Positions 33,977 to 44,900 of a stretch of DNA of 64,000 nt are shown here, piece by piece (the stretch's first letter is position 1; every line of letters begins with the position of its first letter). The stretch is from positions 89,222-153,221 of the forward strand of contig CANJIU010000006.1 in assembly GCA_947474365.1 (NCBI GenBank), in the 5' to 3' direction. The notes under the pieces were generated by a model. The model was given only the letters and a program-made list of their open reading frames with translations. It was not told the origin of the DNA and did not search any database. This DNA is from Opitutia bacterium. Lineage in GTDB: Bacteria > Verrucomicrobiota > Verrucomicrobiia > Opitutales > Opitutaceae. The translations under genes and the position numbers were made by a program.

Positions 33977-36739
33977 ATGATTTCACACTCAAGCCGCCTG
34001 ATTCTCATCGCCGCTGCTCTCGCTGCGCCGTTCACGACTTCCGTCCTGGCCCAGGCGCCGGCCAAACCGCCGGTGCGGGAGATGGCCGGCGAAACCGTCA
34101 CCTTGAAGGCATTCGAGGTCACAGCGGATCCAGCCGACTCGTACGAGGCGATCAACACCAGCGGTGTCACCGGCACGAACCGTTCGATCCGCTCGCTGCC
34201 GATGACAATGAACGTCTACACGCGAACGTTCATCGATGAGCTCAACGCGACCGACATTTCGGACATCATGAAGTTCACGCCGAACGTGTCGTATTCGCTC
34301 GATGCGACGGGCGGCGGGACGCAGTCGCCGGAGCAATTTCGGCTGCGCGGGTTGACAAGCAAGGAGGAGCGGCGGCGCAACGGCTTTGTGTCGCTTTCGC
34401 GCAGCGATGTGTTTTCGACCGAGCGGCTGGAGGTGCTGCGGGGGGCGCAGGCGCTGCTCTACGGCCAGGGCGTTTCCTCCGGTGCGGTCAACACCGTGAC
34501 CAAGCGCGCGACGCAGGGTGAGTTTGGCGAATTTCGCATTCAGATGGATAGCCTCCAAAGCGAGCGGCTGACCCTCGATTACAACAAGTCATTTGGCGCG
34601 TACAGCGTGCGGGCCGTGGCGCTGACCGGCTATCAGCACTACTGGCAGGCCAACCTGATCGACCAGCCGCGCGGGTTTTACCTCGAGGCGGCGCGCCCGA
34701 TTGGGCGCACGTTCACGCTTCGGGCCAACCACGAGTATGTCGAGGAGAACAGTCGCACGCGCAACGGCGGGACGGCGACGACGATTCGCGACAACCGACT
34801 CCGCGATCCCCGGGTGGGCGTGTCGCTCGACGACCTGCTCTACAATGGTGGTAACCTCTCCGGCATCACGATTGGCGGTAAGCCGCTCAGCTATGAAAAC
34901 TACCGTTCCGCCCAGAGCATCGTCACGGGGCGGCGGCAAATCGCCAACAACACCGTGGTTGCGCTGGAGGGTGATGTGACGCCGCGGTTCTCGACCCGGG
35001 TCGCGTGGAACTACCAGCGCGTGCGAATTTTCAACGGCACCAACAACGTCGCGGCCGATTTTTATGCGCCAACCGACAGCAATGCAATCGACGGCGAATG
35101 GACGACGCGCGTGAGTCCGCAGCGCAGCCGGAACTACTGGCAGATCTGGGCACTGCAGGCGGCGGGCGTGTACAAATTCGAGTTCGGCCCGGGCTCGACG
35201 CATCAACTCATCGTCGGTGGCGAGCAGCGGCTGAAGCAGCAGACGTTCATCCAGCAGCGCATGTATCAGGTCGACGCGCAGAATAATTTCGTCCGCGGCA
35301 CCGACAATCTCGGTCGGCGATTCCTGGTGCCCTACTATGTTCCGGTGAGTTCGCGTTACATCAACCAGCACCAGCCGCCTGAGGGTTACAAGTGGGCGGA
35401 CAACGCCGCGTTCAATTCCGTGCCGGCAACGCCGGACAATCCCCGGGGCCTCTCCGGTTCGTCGCCGCTGACCCTGCGGGTGGAGCGGCAGTTGGCGGGG
35501 TACGCGAACTGGCTCGGAAATTGGTACCACAACCGCGCCGAGACGATGATCGGGGTTCGCGCCGACAAGGTGACGCTCGACAATGACCAAATCAACCAGC
35601 GCATCACCAACACGGTGGCGAAGTCCGGCTTTGGCGGCATAGTTTTCAATGTGACTCCGGATTTTGGCGTCTACGCCAACGCCTCGAAGTCGTTCGCCGC
35701 GGCAGGCACGTTTCAGCCGACGGTGGACAACGTGTTTCCGCAGCCCGGCGAGGGAATTTCAGCCGAAGCCGGGCTTAAGTTCGATCTCTGGGATCGCCGC
35801 ATCTCTGGTTCGCTGGCGGTCTATGACAACAAGTCCGAGAACGAGGCATTGGCCTTGCCGGCAGCGCAGCGCAACATCATCGATCCGGCGGGAATCAACG
35901 GTCGCAACGGCGGCACGGGCGCGACCGCGAACGTGCGTTCACGCGGCGTCGAACTCGTCCTGACTGCGCAGCCGGCGAAGGGCTGGCGGGTGTATTTTAG
36001 CCTCGGTACCAACGACGCGACGATTACTTCGGGATTGTCGCATGAAATTTTCTATAACGATCAGATGAACGTCGTCGGCGACAACGTGAAGGTGAAGCAG
36101 CCCGACGGCACACTGACCGACCTGCTGGTGCCGTCGGTGCGAACGAATCTGACGAGCCCGAAGATCCCGCTGACGCTGACGATGCTGCGCACCGATCCAA
36201 CGACCGGCTACCGCGCCAACCTGAATCCAGTGAGCGGCATGATCACGAATGCGGCGGCGCTGTTCCTCAACACTCCGGGTGTTGCGACCGGCGTGACCGG
36301 CGTTCCGATTTCCAAGCACCAATTGGGCTTCGTCGCTCCGAACAACGGCATCTACACGGTCTTCACGCCGGGTGACAAGACGACCCCCAATGCAGGCTTC
36401 ACGACGAGCGCGAACACGAATTACGAGTTTTCCTCTGGACTGCTCAAGGGTGCATCGGTGGGCGGCACGGTGCAGTGGCAGCGCGAGGTCCGGCAGGGCT
36501 ACGCCCTCATCGGCGGGACACGGCAACTGTACTTCCAGCCGGATTCGGTGAGATTTGACCTTCGCTTGGGCTATCGCGTCCGCGTGCAGCGGACGACATG
36601 GAATTTCCAGTTCACGGTCCAGAACGTCCTCGATCGCCAGCCAGTCGAACCTACGCTCACCGAGGCCGGAGCCCTGACGCTCGTGAATGTCAGCCAGGCG
36701 CCGCGGACCTACCTACTGTCGACGAGTCTGCGATTCTGA
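33977..36739 (+). CDS. TonB-dependent receptor, siderophore-like architecture
   Basis: A 920-residue outer-membrane receptor starting at the ATG at 33977, which gives a signal peptide ending VLAQA. It lacks the carboxypeptidase-like domain of the first two receptors. The plug follows almost directly (about 45-170) with SIRSLPMTMNVYTRTFIDEL, FRLRGL, RLEVLRGAQALLYGQG and GAVNTVTKRA, the classical pattern of FhuA/FecA-type receptors. The barrel ends in STSLRF with terminal Phe. Receptors of this type import ferric siderophores, but in this phylum they also serve other ligands. It is divergent from the cytochrome propeller gene and followed by a minus-strand amidohydrolase after 24 bp. Ligand unassigned. 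Confidence 0.94.
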   Translation: MISHSSRLILIAAALAAPFTTSVLAQAPAKPPVREMAGETVTLKAFEVTADPADSYEAINTSGVTGTNRSIRSLPMTMNVYTRTFIDELNATDISDIMKFTPNVSYSLDATGGGTQSPEQFRLRGLTSKEERRRNGFVSLSRSDVFSTERLEVLRGAQALLYGQGVSSGAVNTVTKRATQGEFGEFRIQMDSLQSERLTLDYNKSFGAYSVRAVALTGYQHYWQANLIDQPRGFYLEAARPIGRTFTLRANHEYVEENSRTRNGGTATTIRDNRLRDPRVGVSLDDLLYNGGNLSGITIGGKPLSYENYRSAQSIVTGRRQIANNTVVALEGDVTPRFSTRVAWNYQRVRIFNGTNNVAADFYAPTDSNAIDGEWTTRVSPQRSRNYWQIWALQAAGVYKFEFGPGSTHQLIVGGEQRLKQQTFIQQRMYQVDAQNNFVRGTDNLGRRFLVPYYVPVSSRYINQHQPPEGYKWADNAAFNSVPATPDNPRGLSGSSPLTLRVERQLAGYANWLGNWYHNRAETMIGVRADKVTLDNDQINQRITNTVAKSGFGGIVFNVTPDFGVYANASKSFAAAGTFQPTVDNVFPQPGEGISAEAGLKFDLWDRRISGSLAVYDNKSENEALALPAAQRNIIDPAGINGRNGGTGATANVRSRGVELVLTAQPAKGWRVYFSLGTNDATITSGLSHEIFYNDQMNVVGDNVKVKQPDGTLTDLLVPSVRTNLTSPKIPLTLTMLRTDPTTGYRANLNPVSGMITNAAALFLNTPGVATGVTGVPISKHQLGFVAPNNGIYTVFTPGDKTTPNAGFTTSANTNYEFSSGLLKGASVGGTVQWQREVRQGYALIGGTRQLYFQPDSVRFDLRLGYRVRVQRTTWNFQFTVQNVLDRQPVEPTLTEAGALTLVNVSQAPRTYLLSTSLRF

Positions 36740-36763
36740 GCCGGGGGTTATCCCGTCGGTCGC

Positions 36764-37750
36764 TCAAAGCCGAAACAGTTTTTTCGCGTTCCCATAGAGC
36801 ACTTTTCGTTCGACGGCCTTGTTCGGCGAGAACGCGCGGATTTGGGCGATCTGTCGTGCTCCCGAGCAGACGGCGGTGTCGCCGGTCGTGTCAGTACAAT
36901 CGCTGCCGAACAGCAGCTTGTCCTGATGCCGGGCGAAGAAGCCGCGGGCGTGTTCCGGGTCGCGCTTGAACGCGCTTTCGCCAGATCCGGCGGAGAGGTC
37001 GGCGAACATGTTGGGATAGTCGCCCAGGTAGCGATCGGTGAGACCTCCGGCGGTGACGGGACCGGTCGGATAAAGTCCCTTCGGATTGTCCTTGTTGGTC
37101 TTGTTGATGTTGGCCCACCAAGTTTGCGCGTGGCCGATGAAGTTAACCTTGGGATATTTCGAGAGCATCGTGTGGAAGCGCTCGAAACCGTAGTTGTAGC
37201 TGCCTACCTGCCAGTGCATGAGGATCGGGACGCGATAGGCCTCGGCGAGCTTGTAGAGTTTCTGCATGGCGGCAGAGTCGCATTCGACGCCAAATTTCTG
37301 CTCGCCGATGATCACGGCGCCGAGCTTGAGGTATTTCTCCACGACGGCGGGAGCATCGTCGAGATCACTCACCTCGTTGGCGCCGAAGACAAATTCCCCG
37401 GGGTATTTCCGGGCGAGTTGCAGGCAATCGTCATTGCTCGTGCAGGTGCCCTCGAGACCGTTGGAGCGTCCCTGATGGGTGGAGTCACGCAGGGTTTCCC
37501 GTCCCGACGGCAGCAGGATGGTCGTGGTTACGCCCATGCCGCGTTGATGGGCGCGGAGATCGTCGTGGGTGCGCGCGGGAAAAATCTGCCTCCACGCCGT
37601 GTCGCGCTTGCCGCCGTAGTTCGTGTGCTGGTGGATGTCGATGATCGGCTCGGGGGCCGGCGCGGCGGCAAACGCGAGAGGGGCTGTGGCGAGGGCGGCC
37701 GCAGAAGTGATCAGAAATTCACGACGGGAAACGGGGAGGGGGGAATTCAT
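36764..37750 (-). CDS. Amidohydrolase family protein with Tat signal
   Basis: A 328-residue TIM-barrel metal-dependent hydrolase of the amidohydrolase 2 group. A twin-arginine signal (SRREFLITSAAALATAPLAFA) predicts export of the folded enzyme. Metal-site motifs are IIDIHQHTNYGG (the His-x-His of strand 1), LMHWQVGSY, FIGHAQTWW and LLFGSDCTD (Asp at the end of strand 8). Related enzymes decarboxylate or hydrolyse cyclic organic acids or lactones. It is transcribed toward the receptor at 33977-36739 (24 bp between stops) and follows the rhomboid gene on the same strand after a 97-bp gap. Substrate unknown. Confidence 0.91.
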   Translation of the reverse strand: MNSPLPVSRREFLITSAAALATAPLAFAAAPAPEPIIDIHQHTNYGGKRDTAWRQIFPARTHDDLRAHQRGMGVTTTILLPSGRETLRDSTHQGRSNGLEGTCTSNDDCLQLARKYPGEFVFGANEVSDLDDAPAVVEKYLKLGAVIIGEQKFGVECDSAAMQKLYKLAEAYRVPILMHWQVGSYNYGFERFHTMLSKYPKVNFIGHAQTWWANINKTNKDNPKGLYPTGPVTAGGLTDRYLGDYPNMFADLSAGSGESAFKRDPEHARGFFARHQDKLLFGSDCTDTTGDTAVCSGARQIAQIRAFSPNKAVERKVLYGNAKKLFRL

Positions 37751-37847
37751 CGGTCCTCCACTTGAGCAGGTGACCGGGAAAACGCCAAGTGGTTATCTCA
37801 CACTAATTGCCCACTCGAGATCTGCCGCGGTGTGAGGACGCGCCTCC

Positions 37848-38702
37848 TCAGTTGCGGCCGGCGCCGCGTTTGTTCAGGCCGGTGCGGGCGGCCTCGAGTT
37901 TGGCCCGTTCCTTGGCGGTGAGACTGGCGATGCCGGACTTGGCAATCTTGTCGAGCAGTGCATCCACCTCGGCCATCGAGGTGGTGGTAGACTTCAGTTC
38001 CAGCGAGACGCCGACCGTCCGCCGGCCGACGGGGTCGGGCAGCACTTTCAATTTGGGCTTGCGCTGAAACAGGCGAAACCTCGGCAGCGTGAGCACACCT
38101 TGTTCGTGGCGCACAAAGGCAAACGCGAGGCCGCACGTTGCCCAGAGCGAAATCAACCCGACGGTGTCGTGGTAGGCGATCGCCATGAGGCTGAACATTC
38201 CGACGAGCAGCATGGCCATCCACTTGGCGAGGATGTTGAAGAGCAGCGGGACGTTGGGATAAAGCGTGGCGAAGGCGATGAAGAGTGCGAACGCGCCAGT
38301 TTCACCACTCAGCTGCAGGGGGAAAAGCAGGCCGAGCACCGTGAATAGCAACGGGGTCAGCAGGTAGAGGGCGAGATAGAGCCAGAGGAACTTCCGGCGT
38401 CCAAAGAATTTTTCCACTTCGCGTCCGAACCAGACGATCATGAACATGTCGGCGACAAATTGCAGCGCCGGCGGATTCCAGAGCCCGTAGGAAACCACCC
38501 GCCACACCTGGCCGGCAAGGACACGGTCGCTGCTGAAAAACGTCCATGAGTACACAGCATGGACGTTGAGCCCCATCAGAATCGTCGTGGCCAGCATGCA
38601 GGCGACAAAGACCACCACGATGAAGTGGGCGGCGTAGAGCGGATAGCCGTTCAGGTAAGTGACCGGTTGGTTTTCTTCGGAGTAGGCGCCGTAGCCGTTC
38701 AT
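37848..38702 (-). CDS. Rhomboid-like membrane protein with DUF6576-like tail, apparently lacking the catalytic dyad
   Basis: A 284-residue integral membrane protein of rhomboid fold: YGLWNPPALQFVADMFMIVWFGREVEKFFG is the loop1-helix2 region, and about six helices follow. Active rhomboids have G-x-S-G in helix 4 and a His in helix 6. Here helix 4 reads S-G-E-T-G-A-F-A, so Ser is replaced by Thr. Helix 6 reads VGLISLWATCGLAFAF with no His at the aligned position. The C-terminal cytoplasmic tail (MAEVDALLDKIAKSGIASLTAKE) matches the tail domain of bacterial rhomboids in this phylum (DUF6576; name recalled). The start at 38702 (MNGYGAYSEE) is the plausible one; an upstream extension has no protein-like character. 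It is probably a pseudoprotease, by inference from the residues. Confidence 0.85.
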   Translation of the reverse strand: MNGYGAYSEENQPVTYLNGYPLYAAHFIVVVFVACMLATTILMGLNVHAVYSWTFFSSDRVLAGQVWRVVSYGLWNPPALQFVADMFMIVWFGREVEKFFGRRKFLWLYLALYLLTPLLFTVLGLLFPLQLSGETGAFALFIAFATLYPNVPLLFNILAKWMAMLLVGMFSLMAIAYHDTVGLISLWATCGLAFAFVRHEQGVLTLPRFRLFQRKPKLKVLPDPVGRRTVGVSLELKSTTTSMAEVDALLDKIAKSGIASLTAKERAKLEAARTGLNKRGAGRN

Positions 38703-38868
38703 GGATGCAAGGTGCCGAACGTTGGGGGCGCGGGAGCGCATCCGCAAGCAGCGAGCGGAGTTTGCCGCCGGCGCGGAACAGCGATTGCGTTCGGCCGGGC
38801 GTTTCGCCAAGAAGACGTATTCGGCCCGTTTCCCAACGCCGATTGCCTTCGCTACCTCATTCTCCCCT

Positions 38869-40458
38869 ATGAAAAAACTCGGAATCCTCCTCGCCGTCGG
38901 TGTTGTGCTGCTCGCGCTCGGCGGCTGCAATAGTGCTTCGAATAGCCCGGCACCCCGCGGTGAACTCAAACTCCCCGCCATCATCGGCGATCACATGGTC
39001 CTGCAGCAAAAGCAGACGAACCCCATCTGGGGCTGGGACACGCCAGGCGCGAAGGTGACCGTTACCTTTGCCGGCGAAAAACACACGGCCACCGCCGGCG
39101 CCGACGGCAAGTGGACGGTGAAGTTGCAGGCCGTGCCGGCCAACGCGCAGCCGCAGACGATCACGATCGCGGGCACCAGCCAACGGGTGATCGAGGACGT
39201 ACTCGTCGGTGAGGTCTGGATGTGCTCGGGACAGTCAAACATGGGCTTCAAGCTGAACTCCGACTGGAACGGTGACATCGAAGCCGCGGCGTCCAAGCTG
39301 CCCAATCTTCGGCTGATTTCAGTCCCGCAAGTCGGCACGCAGGAGCTGAAGAGTGACTTCAAGGGGCAATGGCGCGCCTCGAACGCGGAAACGGCGAAGG
39401 CTTTTACCGCCGTCGGCTTCCTTTTCGGCCGCTACATCCACGAAATCGTCGGCGTGCCGGTCGGATTGATCGACAATGCGTGGGGTGGTTCCGCCGCCGA
39501 GGCCTGGGTGCGGCGCGAGACGATTGAGAATGAGCCGCGTTTCAAGGCGCTGATGGAGTCGACGCGGAAGAAAGAGACCGAACTGCAGTCCGAAAAAGGG
39601 AAGGCGGATTTTCAGCGATCGGTGGAGCAATGGAAGACTGACAGCGCAAAGGCGAAGGCGGAAAAGAAAGTCGCCCCGCGCGCCCCGGTTGACTGGCTCT
39701 CGGGTAACGCACGTCCGGGAAATATTTTCGCTGGTGTCGTGAATCCCACCCTCGGTTACGGCATGAAGGGCGTCGTCTGGTACCAGGGCGAGTCGAACGC
39801 CGGGCGGGCCTACGAGCATGCGGAGTTGTTTCCGTATTTGATCGAACAATGGCGCAAGGAGTGGGGCCAGGGGAATTTCTCGTTTTATTGGGTGCAGTTG
39901 GCCGATTTCATGGCGGAAAAGCCTGAGCCGGGCGAAAGCACGTGGGCCGAGTTGCGGGAGACGCAGACGAAGACCATGCGTCTGCCCAACACCGGCCAGG
40001 CCGTCATCATCGATCTTGGCGAAGGGAAGGACATCCATCCCCGCAACAAACACGATGTCGCGGCGCGCCTGGTGCGCTGGGCGTTGGTCAAGGACTACGG
40101 GATGACGTTTCCGTACCGCAGTCCGGAATTCAAGAGTGTCTCGTTCGCGGGCAACAAGGCGGTCGTCACGATCGATTGCTTCGGCAGCACGCTGCGCCCG
40201 TTCGACGTGGTGGAGGCCCGCGGTTTCGCGGTTTGCGGCGCCGACAAGGTTTGGCGCTGGGCCACCGGCAAGGTGATTTCGCCCAACAAAGTCGAGGTCA
40301 CGAGCGATCAGGTCGCTGAGCCAATTGCAGTGCGTTATGCGTGGGCCGACAATCCGGTGTGCAATTTGTTCTCCAACGACGGGCTGCCCGTAACGCCGTT
40401 CCGTACGGATGACTTCGAGATGACTACGAAACCGAAACCGGCCGTCGCGAAAAAGTGA
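38869..40458 (+). CDS. Lipoprotein sialate O-acetylesterase (SASA-type)
   Basis: A 529-residue surface or periplasmic lipoprotein (lipobox LALGGC). It carries the SGNH-type sialate/carbohydrate O-acetylesterase fold: the nucleophile block [12 protein letters not shown], the Gly block [15 protein letters not shown], the Asn/Gln block [20 protein letters not shown], and the D-x-x-H block [15 protein letters not shown]. It removes acetyl groups from glycans such as sialic acid, xylan or other O-acetylated polysaccharides. The start at 38869 ([11 protein letters not shown]) gives the lipoprotein signal. The next gene, a sulfatase, begins 11 bp after its stop, so the pair is co-transcribed and probably acts on the same acetylated and sulfated glycan. 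Confidence 0.93.
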   Translation: MKKLGILLAVGVVLLALGGCNSASNSPAPRGELKLPAIIGDHMVLQQKQTNPIWGWDTPGAKVTVTFAGEKHTATAGADGKWTVKLQAVPANAQPQTITIAGTSQRVIEDVLVGEVWMCSGQSNMGFKLNSDWNGDIEAAASKLPNLRLISVPQVGTQELKSDFKGQWRASNAETAKAFTAVGFLFGRYIHEIVGVPVGLIDNAWGGSAAEAWVRRETIENEPRFKALMESTRKKETELQSEKGKADFQRSVEQWKTDSAKAKAEKKVAPRAPVDWLSGNARPGNIFAGVVNPTLGYGMKGVVWYQGESNAGRAYEHAELFPYLIEQWRKEWGQGNFSFYWVQLADFMAEKPEPGESTWAELRETQTKTMRLPNTGQAVIIDLGEGKDIHPRNKHDVAARLVRWALVKDYGMTFPYRSPEFKSVSFAGNKAVVTIDCFGSTLRPFDVVEARGFAVCGADKVWRWATGKVISPNKVEVTSDQVAEPIAVRYAWADNPVCNLFSNDGLPVTPFRTDDFEMTTKPKPAVAKK

Positions 40459-40469
40459 ACCCGCCCGCC

Positions 40470-41954
40470 ATGTTTCGACTGTTCATCGCCTTGCTGGTTG
40501 GTGTGTGCGCCGCGGCCCTGCGCGCGGCGGATCGTAAACCGAACATCCTCTTTATCCTGACGGATGACCAGCGGTCCGATGCCCTCGGCATCGCCGGCAA
40601 CCCGCATTTGAAGACGCCCAACATGGACCGGATTGGCCGGGAGGGCGTCTATTTCAAGAACACGTTCTGCACGACGTCCCTGTGCTCACCTAGCCGGGCG
40701 AGCATCCTCAGCGGCGTCTACGCGCACACCCACGGGGTGACGAACAACTTCACGGAGTATCCGACGAACTTCCGGAGTTTTCCGATGGTGTTGCAGGCGG
40801 CGGGGTACGACACGGCGTACATCGGAAAATGGCACATGGGCGAGGAGAACGACGAGCCACGGCCGGGCTTCAACTGGTTCGTGACGCACAAGGGCCAGGG
40901 CAAGTACTTCGACACCGAGTTCAGTTTTCACGGGAAGAAGCGGGAGGTCGTGAAGGGCTATTACACTACCGTCGTGACCGACATGGCGGAGGAATGGTTG
41001 AAACGCCCCCGTGACGGGAAGCCCTGGTTGATGATGCTCGGGCACAAGGCGTCGCACAGCTTCTACTTCCCAGAACCGAAATATGAAAAGGCATTCGCCC
41101 GCGTGCGCGTGCCGTATCCGGAAACGGCATTCATGCTCGACGACAAGCCGGCCTGGATCAAGGACCGCCTCTACACGTGGCATGGAATCTACGGCCCGCT
41201 GTTTGAGTGGCGGAAACAATTCCCGGACGATCGCCCCGAGGCGGTGAAGGACTTCGCGGCAATGACGCAGGCGTATTGGGGTACGCTGCTCTCGGTCGAT
41301 GACAGCGTCGGCCGTCTCTACGAGTTGCTCCGGCAACGCGGCGAACTCGACAACACGATCATCGTTTTCATGGGCGACAACGGTCTGCTGAATGGCGAGC
41401 ACGGCATGGTCGACAAGCGAACGATGCATGAGGCCAGCATCCGGATCCCGCTCATGGTGCGGTATCCGGGGCTGACGCCGACGAATCGCCCGAAGGTGAT
41501 CGAACAGCAAGTGCTCACGATCGACATGGCGCCGAGTCTGCTCGAGCTGTGTGGCGCGGCGCCCTTGAAGGACATCCAGGGGAAATCCTGGGTAAAATTG
41601 GCCCGTCAGGGCGACCCGGGATGGCGCTCTGCGTGGTTTTACCACTACAACTACGAGAAGCAGTTTCCCTACACGCCGAATGTGCGCGGCATCCGGACGG
41701 ATTCGTGGAAGTACATCCACTATCCCCATGGCGACGGAAAACCCGACCGGCACATGGCTGAGCTCTACAACGTCGAATTCGATCCTGAGGAGCGCCACAA
41801 TCTCATCGGGAATCCGAAATACGCTTCGGTGGCGGCCGACCTGAAGGTGGAATTGGAGAAATTGATGAAGGCGACCGGCCTCACTCCCGCGAACGACCGG
41901 ATGCCGCTCGACGAGGGCATTAAGAAAGAACTGCCGGACGCAAAAATCCGGTAG
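40470..41954 (+). CDS. Secreted sulfatase (Cys-type)
   Basis: A 494-residue type I sulfatase with a signal peptide (about 1-20). The N-terminal metal site is [13 protein letters not shown] (Asp32-33), the formylglycine motif is C-S-P-S-R with Cys72, GKWHMG follows, and the second metal-binding segment is [12 protein letters not shown]. The broad pattern resembles iduronate/heparan-type sulfatases more than the first sulfatase in this window does, but the exact ester is not predictable. An ATG at 40470 is used; a GTG 15 bp upstream is possible but would make a less typical signal peptide. It lies 11 bp downstream of the O-acetylesterase and ends 21 bp from the convergent delta-60-repeat gene. 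Confidence 0.94.
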   Translation: MFRLFIALLVGVCAAALRAADRKPNILFILTDDQRSDALGIAGNPHLKTPNMDRIGREGVYFKNTFCTTSLCSPSRASILSGVYAHTHGVTNNFTEYPTNFRSFPMVLQAAGYDTAYIGKWHMGEENDEPRPGFNWFVTHKGQGKYFDTEFSFHGKKREVVKGYYTTVVTDMAEEWLKRPRDGKPWLMMLGHKASHSFYFPEPKYEKAFARVRVPYPETAFMLDDKPAWIKDRLYTWHGIYGPLFEWRKQFPDDRPEAVKDFAAMTQAYWGTLLSVDDSVGRLYELLRQRGELDNTIIVFMGDNGLLNGEHGMVDKRTMHEASIRIPLMVRYPGLTPTNRPKVIEQQVLTIDMAPSLLELCGAAPLKDIQGKSWVKLARQGDPGWRSAWFYHYNYEKQFPYTPNVRGIRTDSWKYIHYPHGDGKPDRHMAELYNVEFDPEERHNLIGNPKYASVAADLKVELEKLMKATGLTPANDRMPLDEGIKKELPDAKIR

Positions 41955-41975
41955 TACCGTCCGCCGAGGGTGATT

Positions 41976-44900
41976 TTACTCTGGCTCGGCGGCGTAAATC
42001 TCAATCAGCCCGGTGCCGCTGGTGTTGTTCACTCCTGCCAGCTGCGCGGTGTAGGCGCCGGGCTCGAGTGTGACCAACAACGCGGCATCGCGACTTGCGG
42101 CCGGCAAGGCGAAGGCACCGACGCCCGCTGACGCGGCGGCGATAGACGGGTCGTTCTCCCAATTGTCGTTGATCGCAATCGGCACGCTCGTGTCACTAGA
42201 GAAGAGCGTGAGCACCGGGTCGGCGACGGCGCCGGCAAGACCGAAATTCGCGAGGGAAGGTCCGATGCCGCGAATCAGCACTCGGAGCGGACCATTGCCG
42301 GCGATGACGAACCCGGCGATCAGGACGTTGGCACCGGGAGCGGTCTGTCCCCGAATCGCCAGATTCCGGATCAATGGTGGCGCGCTGGTGGAGCCGGTGT
42401 CGTAGAGTTCAAAGAGGCTCACGCCCGCGCCGCCGTCACCGCTCGTCGTGCTGGCGGTGAACGTGGCGCCGCCGCCGATTAGCGTCGAAAGCGCCGAACC
42501 GTATATCGTGCCAGGAGCGGACGGAGTCACGGCGATGGGAAAGGCGCCAACCTCGCGCGCGAGCGTCGTGATGGGCTGAGCGGTGGCGCCGCCGCGATCC
42601 TCAGCGACGACCCGGCTGCCGCTGTACAGCGTGAGAACCGGTACCGGCAACATCGTGGCGCTGTTCGAGCCGGGCAGCCCGCGTCCCGTTGCGCGGAGCA
42701 GCACTGTTCTCGAGACCGCACCTCCGCTGCCAAAGCCGGCGACCTGCGGCGGAGTCGAGGGGTCGACCCGGCTGCGGGCCGAGAAATTGATGAGTCGTGA
42801 ACTGTTCGGGGTCACCGTCAGGGTCGCCGAATCGCTGGCGGTCGTCTGGCCGGCGATCGTCACTGCCGCCCGATAAGCCCCGCCATCCGCCGTGGTGACC
42901 GTGGAAATCACCAGGGAAGAGCCGGTCGCTCCCGGAATGACGATGCCGTTGCGGGTCCATCGATAGGTGGCGGCGAGCGATGTGCCGATCACGACGTCAA
43001 ATGTGGCCGATTTTCCAGCGATGACGGTCTGGCTCACGGGCCCGAACGTGATGCCGCGGATCTCGGTCGACTTGAAACGGGCGAGCGCCGTCCGAGGTTC
43101 GCCGTTCACGGCGTCGAACACCCCGCCCAGCCAAAGCGAGCCGCCGGCATCGATCGCGGCGATTGAGCTGTAGGCCTGCTGACCCGACCAACGAAGCACC
43201 GGCGCGAAATTTCGATCCTGCACGCCCTCGGAGGAAAAGCGGAGCCCACCGCTGAAAAACGAGCCGTCGGCCAACGGGACCAGATAGTTCGGCAGGGAAG
43301 TGGACGGAGTGAATGTCGGATCTGCGGTGCCCTCGGTTCGGAGCCGGGTGATATTGGTTTTGAGCCGCCCGGCGGAAAAAGTGCTTCGGATGACGATCGC
43401 ACGACCATCAGCGAGTGGAAGCGCGCTGGCGTTTGAACCGAATGGCAGGATGGAAGTCACCGCGACCGTCGTTGTCGCGGAACCAGCGGCGACGGAGGTT
43501 GGGTTGCTGTCGGTCGCAACCGGAGGAGCATACGTTCGATCAACGGAACCGTCTGCATTGAGTCGGGCGAGATCGGGACGGGAGAGACCATCAATGCGCA
43601 GGAAGCCGCCGGAAATCAGCAGTCTGTCGCCCGCGACGATGCGGACAGAGTCGATGGGATTTGGGCGATTGTAGTTGTAGTAGGGGAAAATCGCCAAGGT
43701 CGGGGCCGGGACATCGACCGCGGTTCCAGCAGAAACGGCAGTCGTGTTCGTGGTAGCGGTGGCCAGCGGTATCGGATAAATCCGATACAAGCCGCCGAAG
43801 GTCGTGGGCAGTGTGGCCAGGCGACGACCGTCGGCGCCGAGCCAGATCAGTTTCAAGTTGGAATCGTTCGCATCGTCGGGCTCGAAGATCGAAATGAGCA
43901 GGCGGCCGTCCGGGGCGGCGGCGAGCCATTTCGTCGCGGTGTTCGTCGGGAAGTCGGGAACTGCAAAGCCGGGATCAACGGTGCCGTTCGCCTGTAGTCG
44001 GACCACCTGCGTGATTGTGCGATGAAATCCATCGCTGCTGTTCACCGGGCCGAGGACAGTGCGCGAGAGAATCGGGCGGCCGTCGGGCGGAGCAAACAGC
44101 AACTGCCCCTCGATGGGTGCGAACGAAGCGTCCAGCGCACCGTTTGCCAGGATGCGGGCGAGTCCGGGGCGGGGCTGGCCGTTGACGTGAGTGAATGAGC
44201 CCGAGATCAGGGCGCGGCCGGTGGCATCGATTTCAATGCCCGACACAGAACTGGTTTGCCGTTCGGTGAAGGTGGCCGCGAGCGGAGCTGCGCTTGTCAC
44301 GTCCGCATTGGAGATCGCCAGGGCCGGATTGTAGATGATTGGTCCCAAAAAAATTGGAGACATCACTGTGCCGACCTGGGTCGTCGCCGAGGTCGTGTCA
44401 GTCGGAGCCGCCGACAGTACGTCCAATGGAAACGAACCGTTCACGACCAGCGGGCCTTGTAGAACGACGACCCGGCCGTCGACCGACGCCGCTACGAGGT
44501 TCTGGCCTTCGCTCGCTCCGGGAATTTTCCGGAAATCGCGTTCCACCTGTCCCTCCGCGTTCAGGATGAAAACCCCGGCGGTACCGAGTCCGCTCGGCGT
44601 GCGCATCGACGCCTCGATGGCGAGGCGACCGGCGGGGAGAGGCGCGATACGGTTGATGTAGGAGAGTTGCGGGATTTGCACCGCATACGTGCGATCGACC
44701 ACCCCGGTGGCCGAGTACCGGGTGAGCGTGCCGTTGCCCGCGAGCACGCGGCCGTCCGCCTGCACGGCGAGCAGGGTGTACGTCGTTCCCACCGTCCCGG
44801 GTGCGAATCGTGGATCGATTTCCCCCGTCGCCAGCAACCGATTGAAAAAATAAGCAGTACGTCCGTTGGTCGCGAACGCGGCGGCACTGATCAGAAGCGA

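Noticed and set aside
36764..42000. A single polysaccharide-utilisation locus
   Set aside because: Genes are on both strands with mixed roles (rhomboid, amidohydrolase), and only the acetylesterase/sulfatase pair is clearly one unit.
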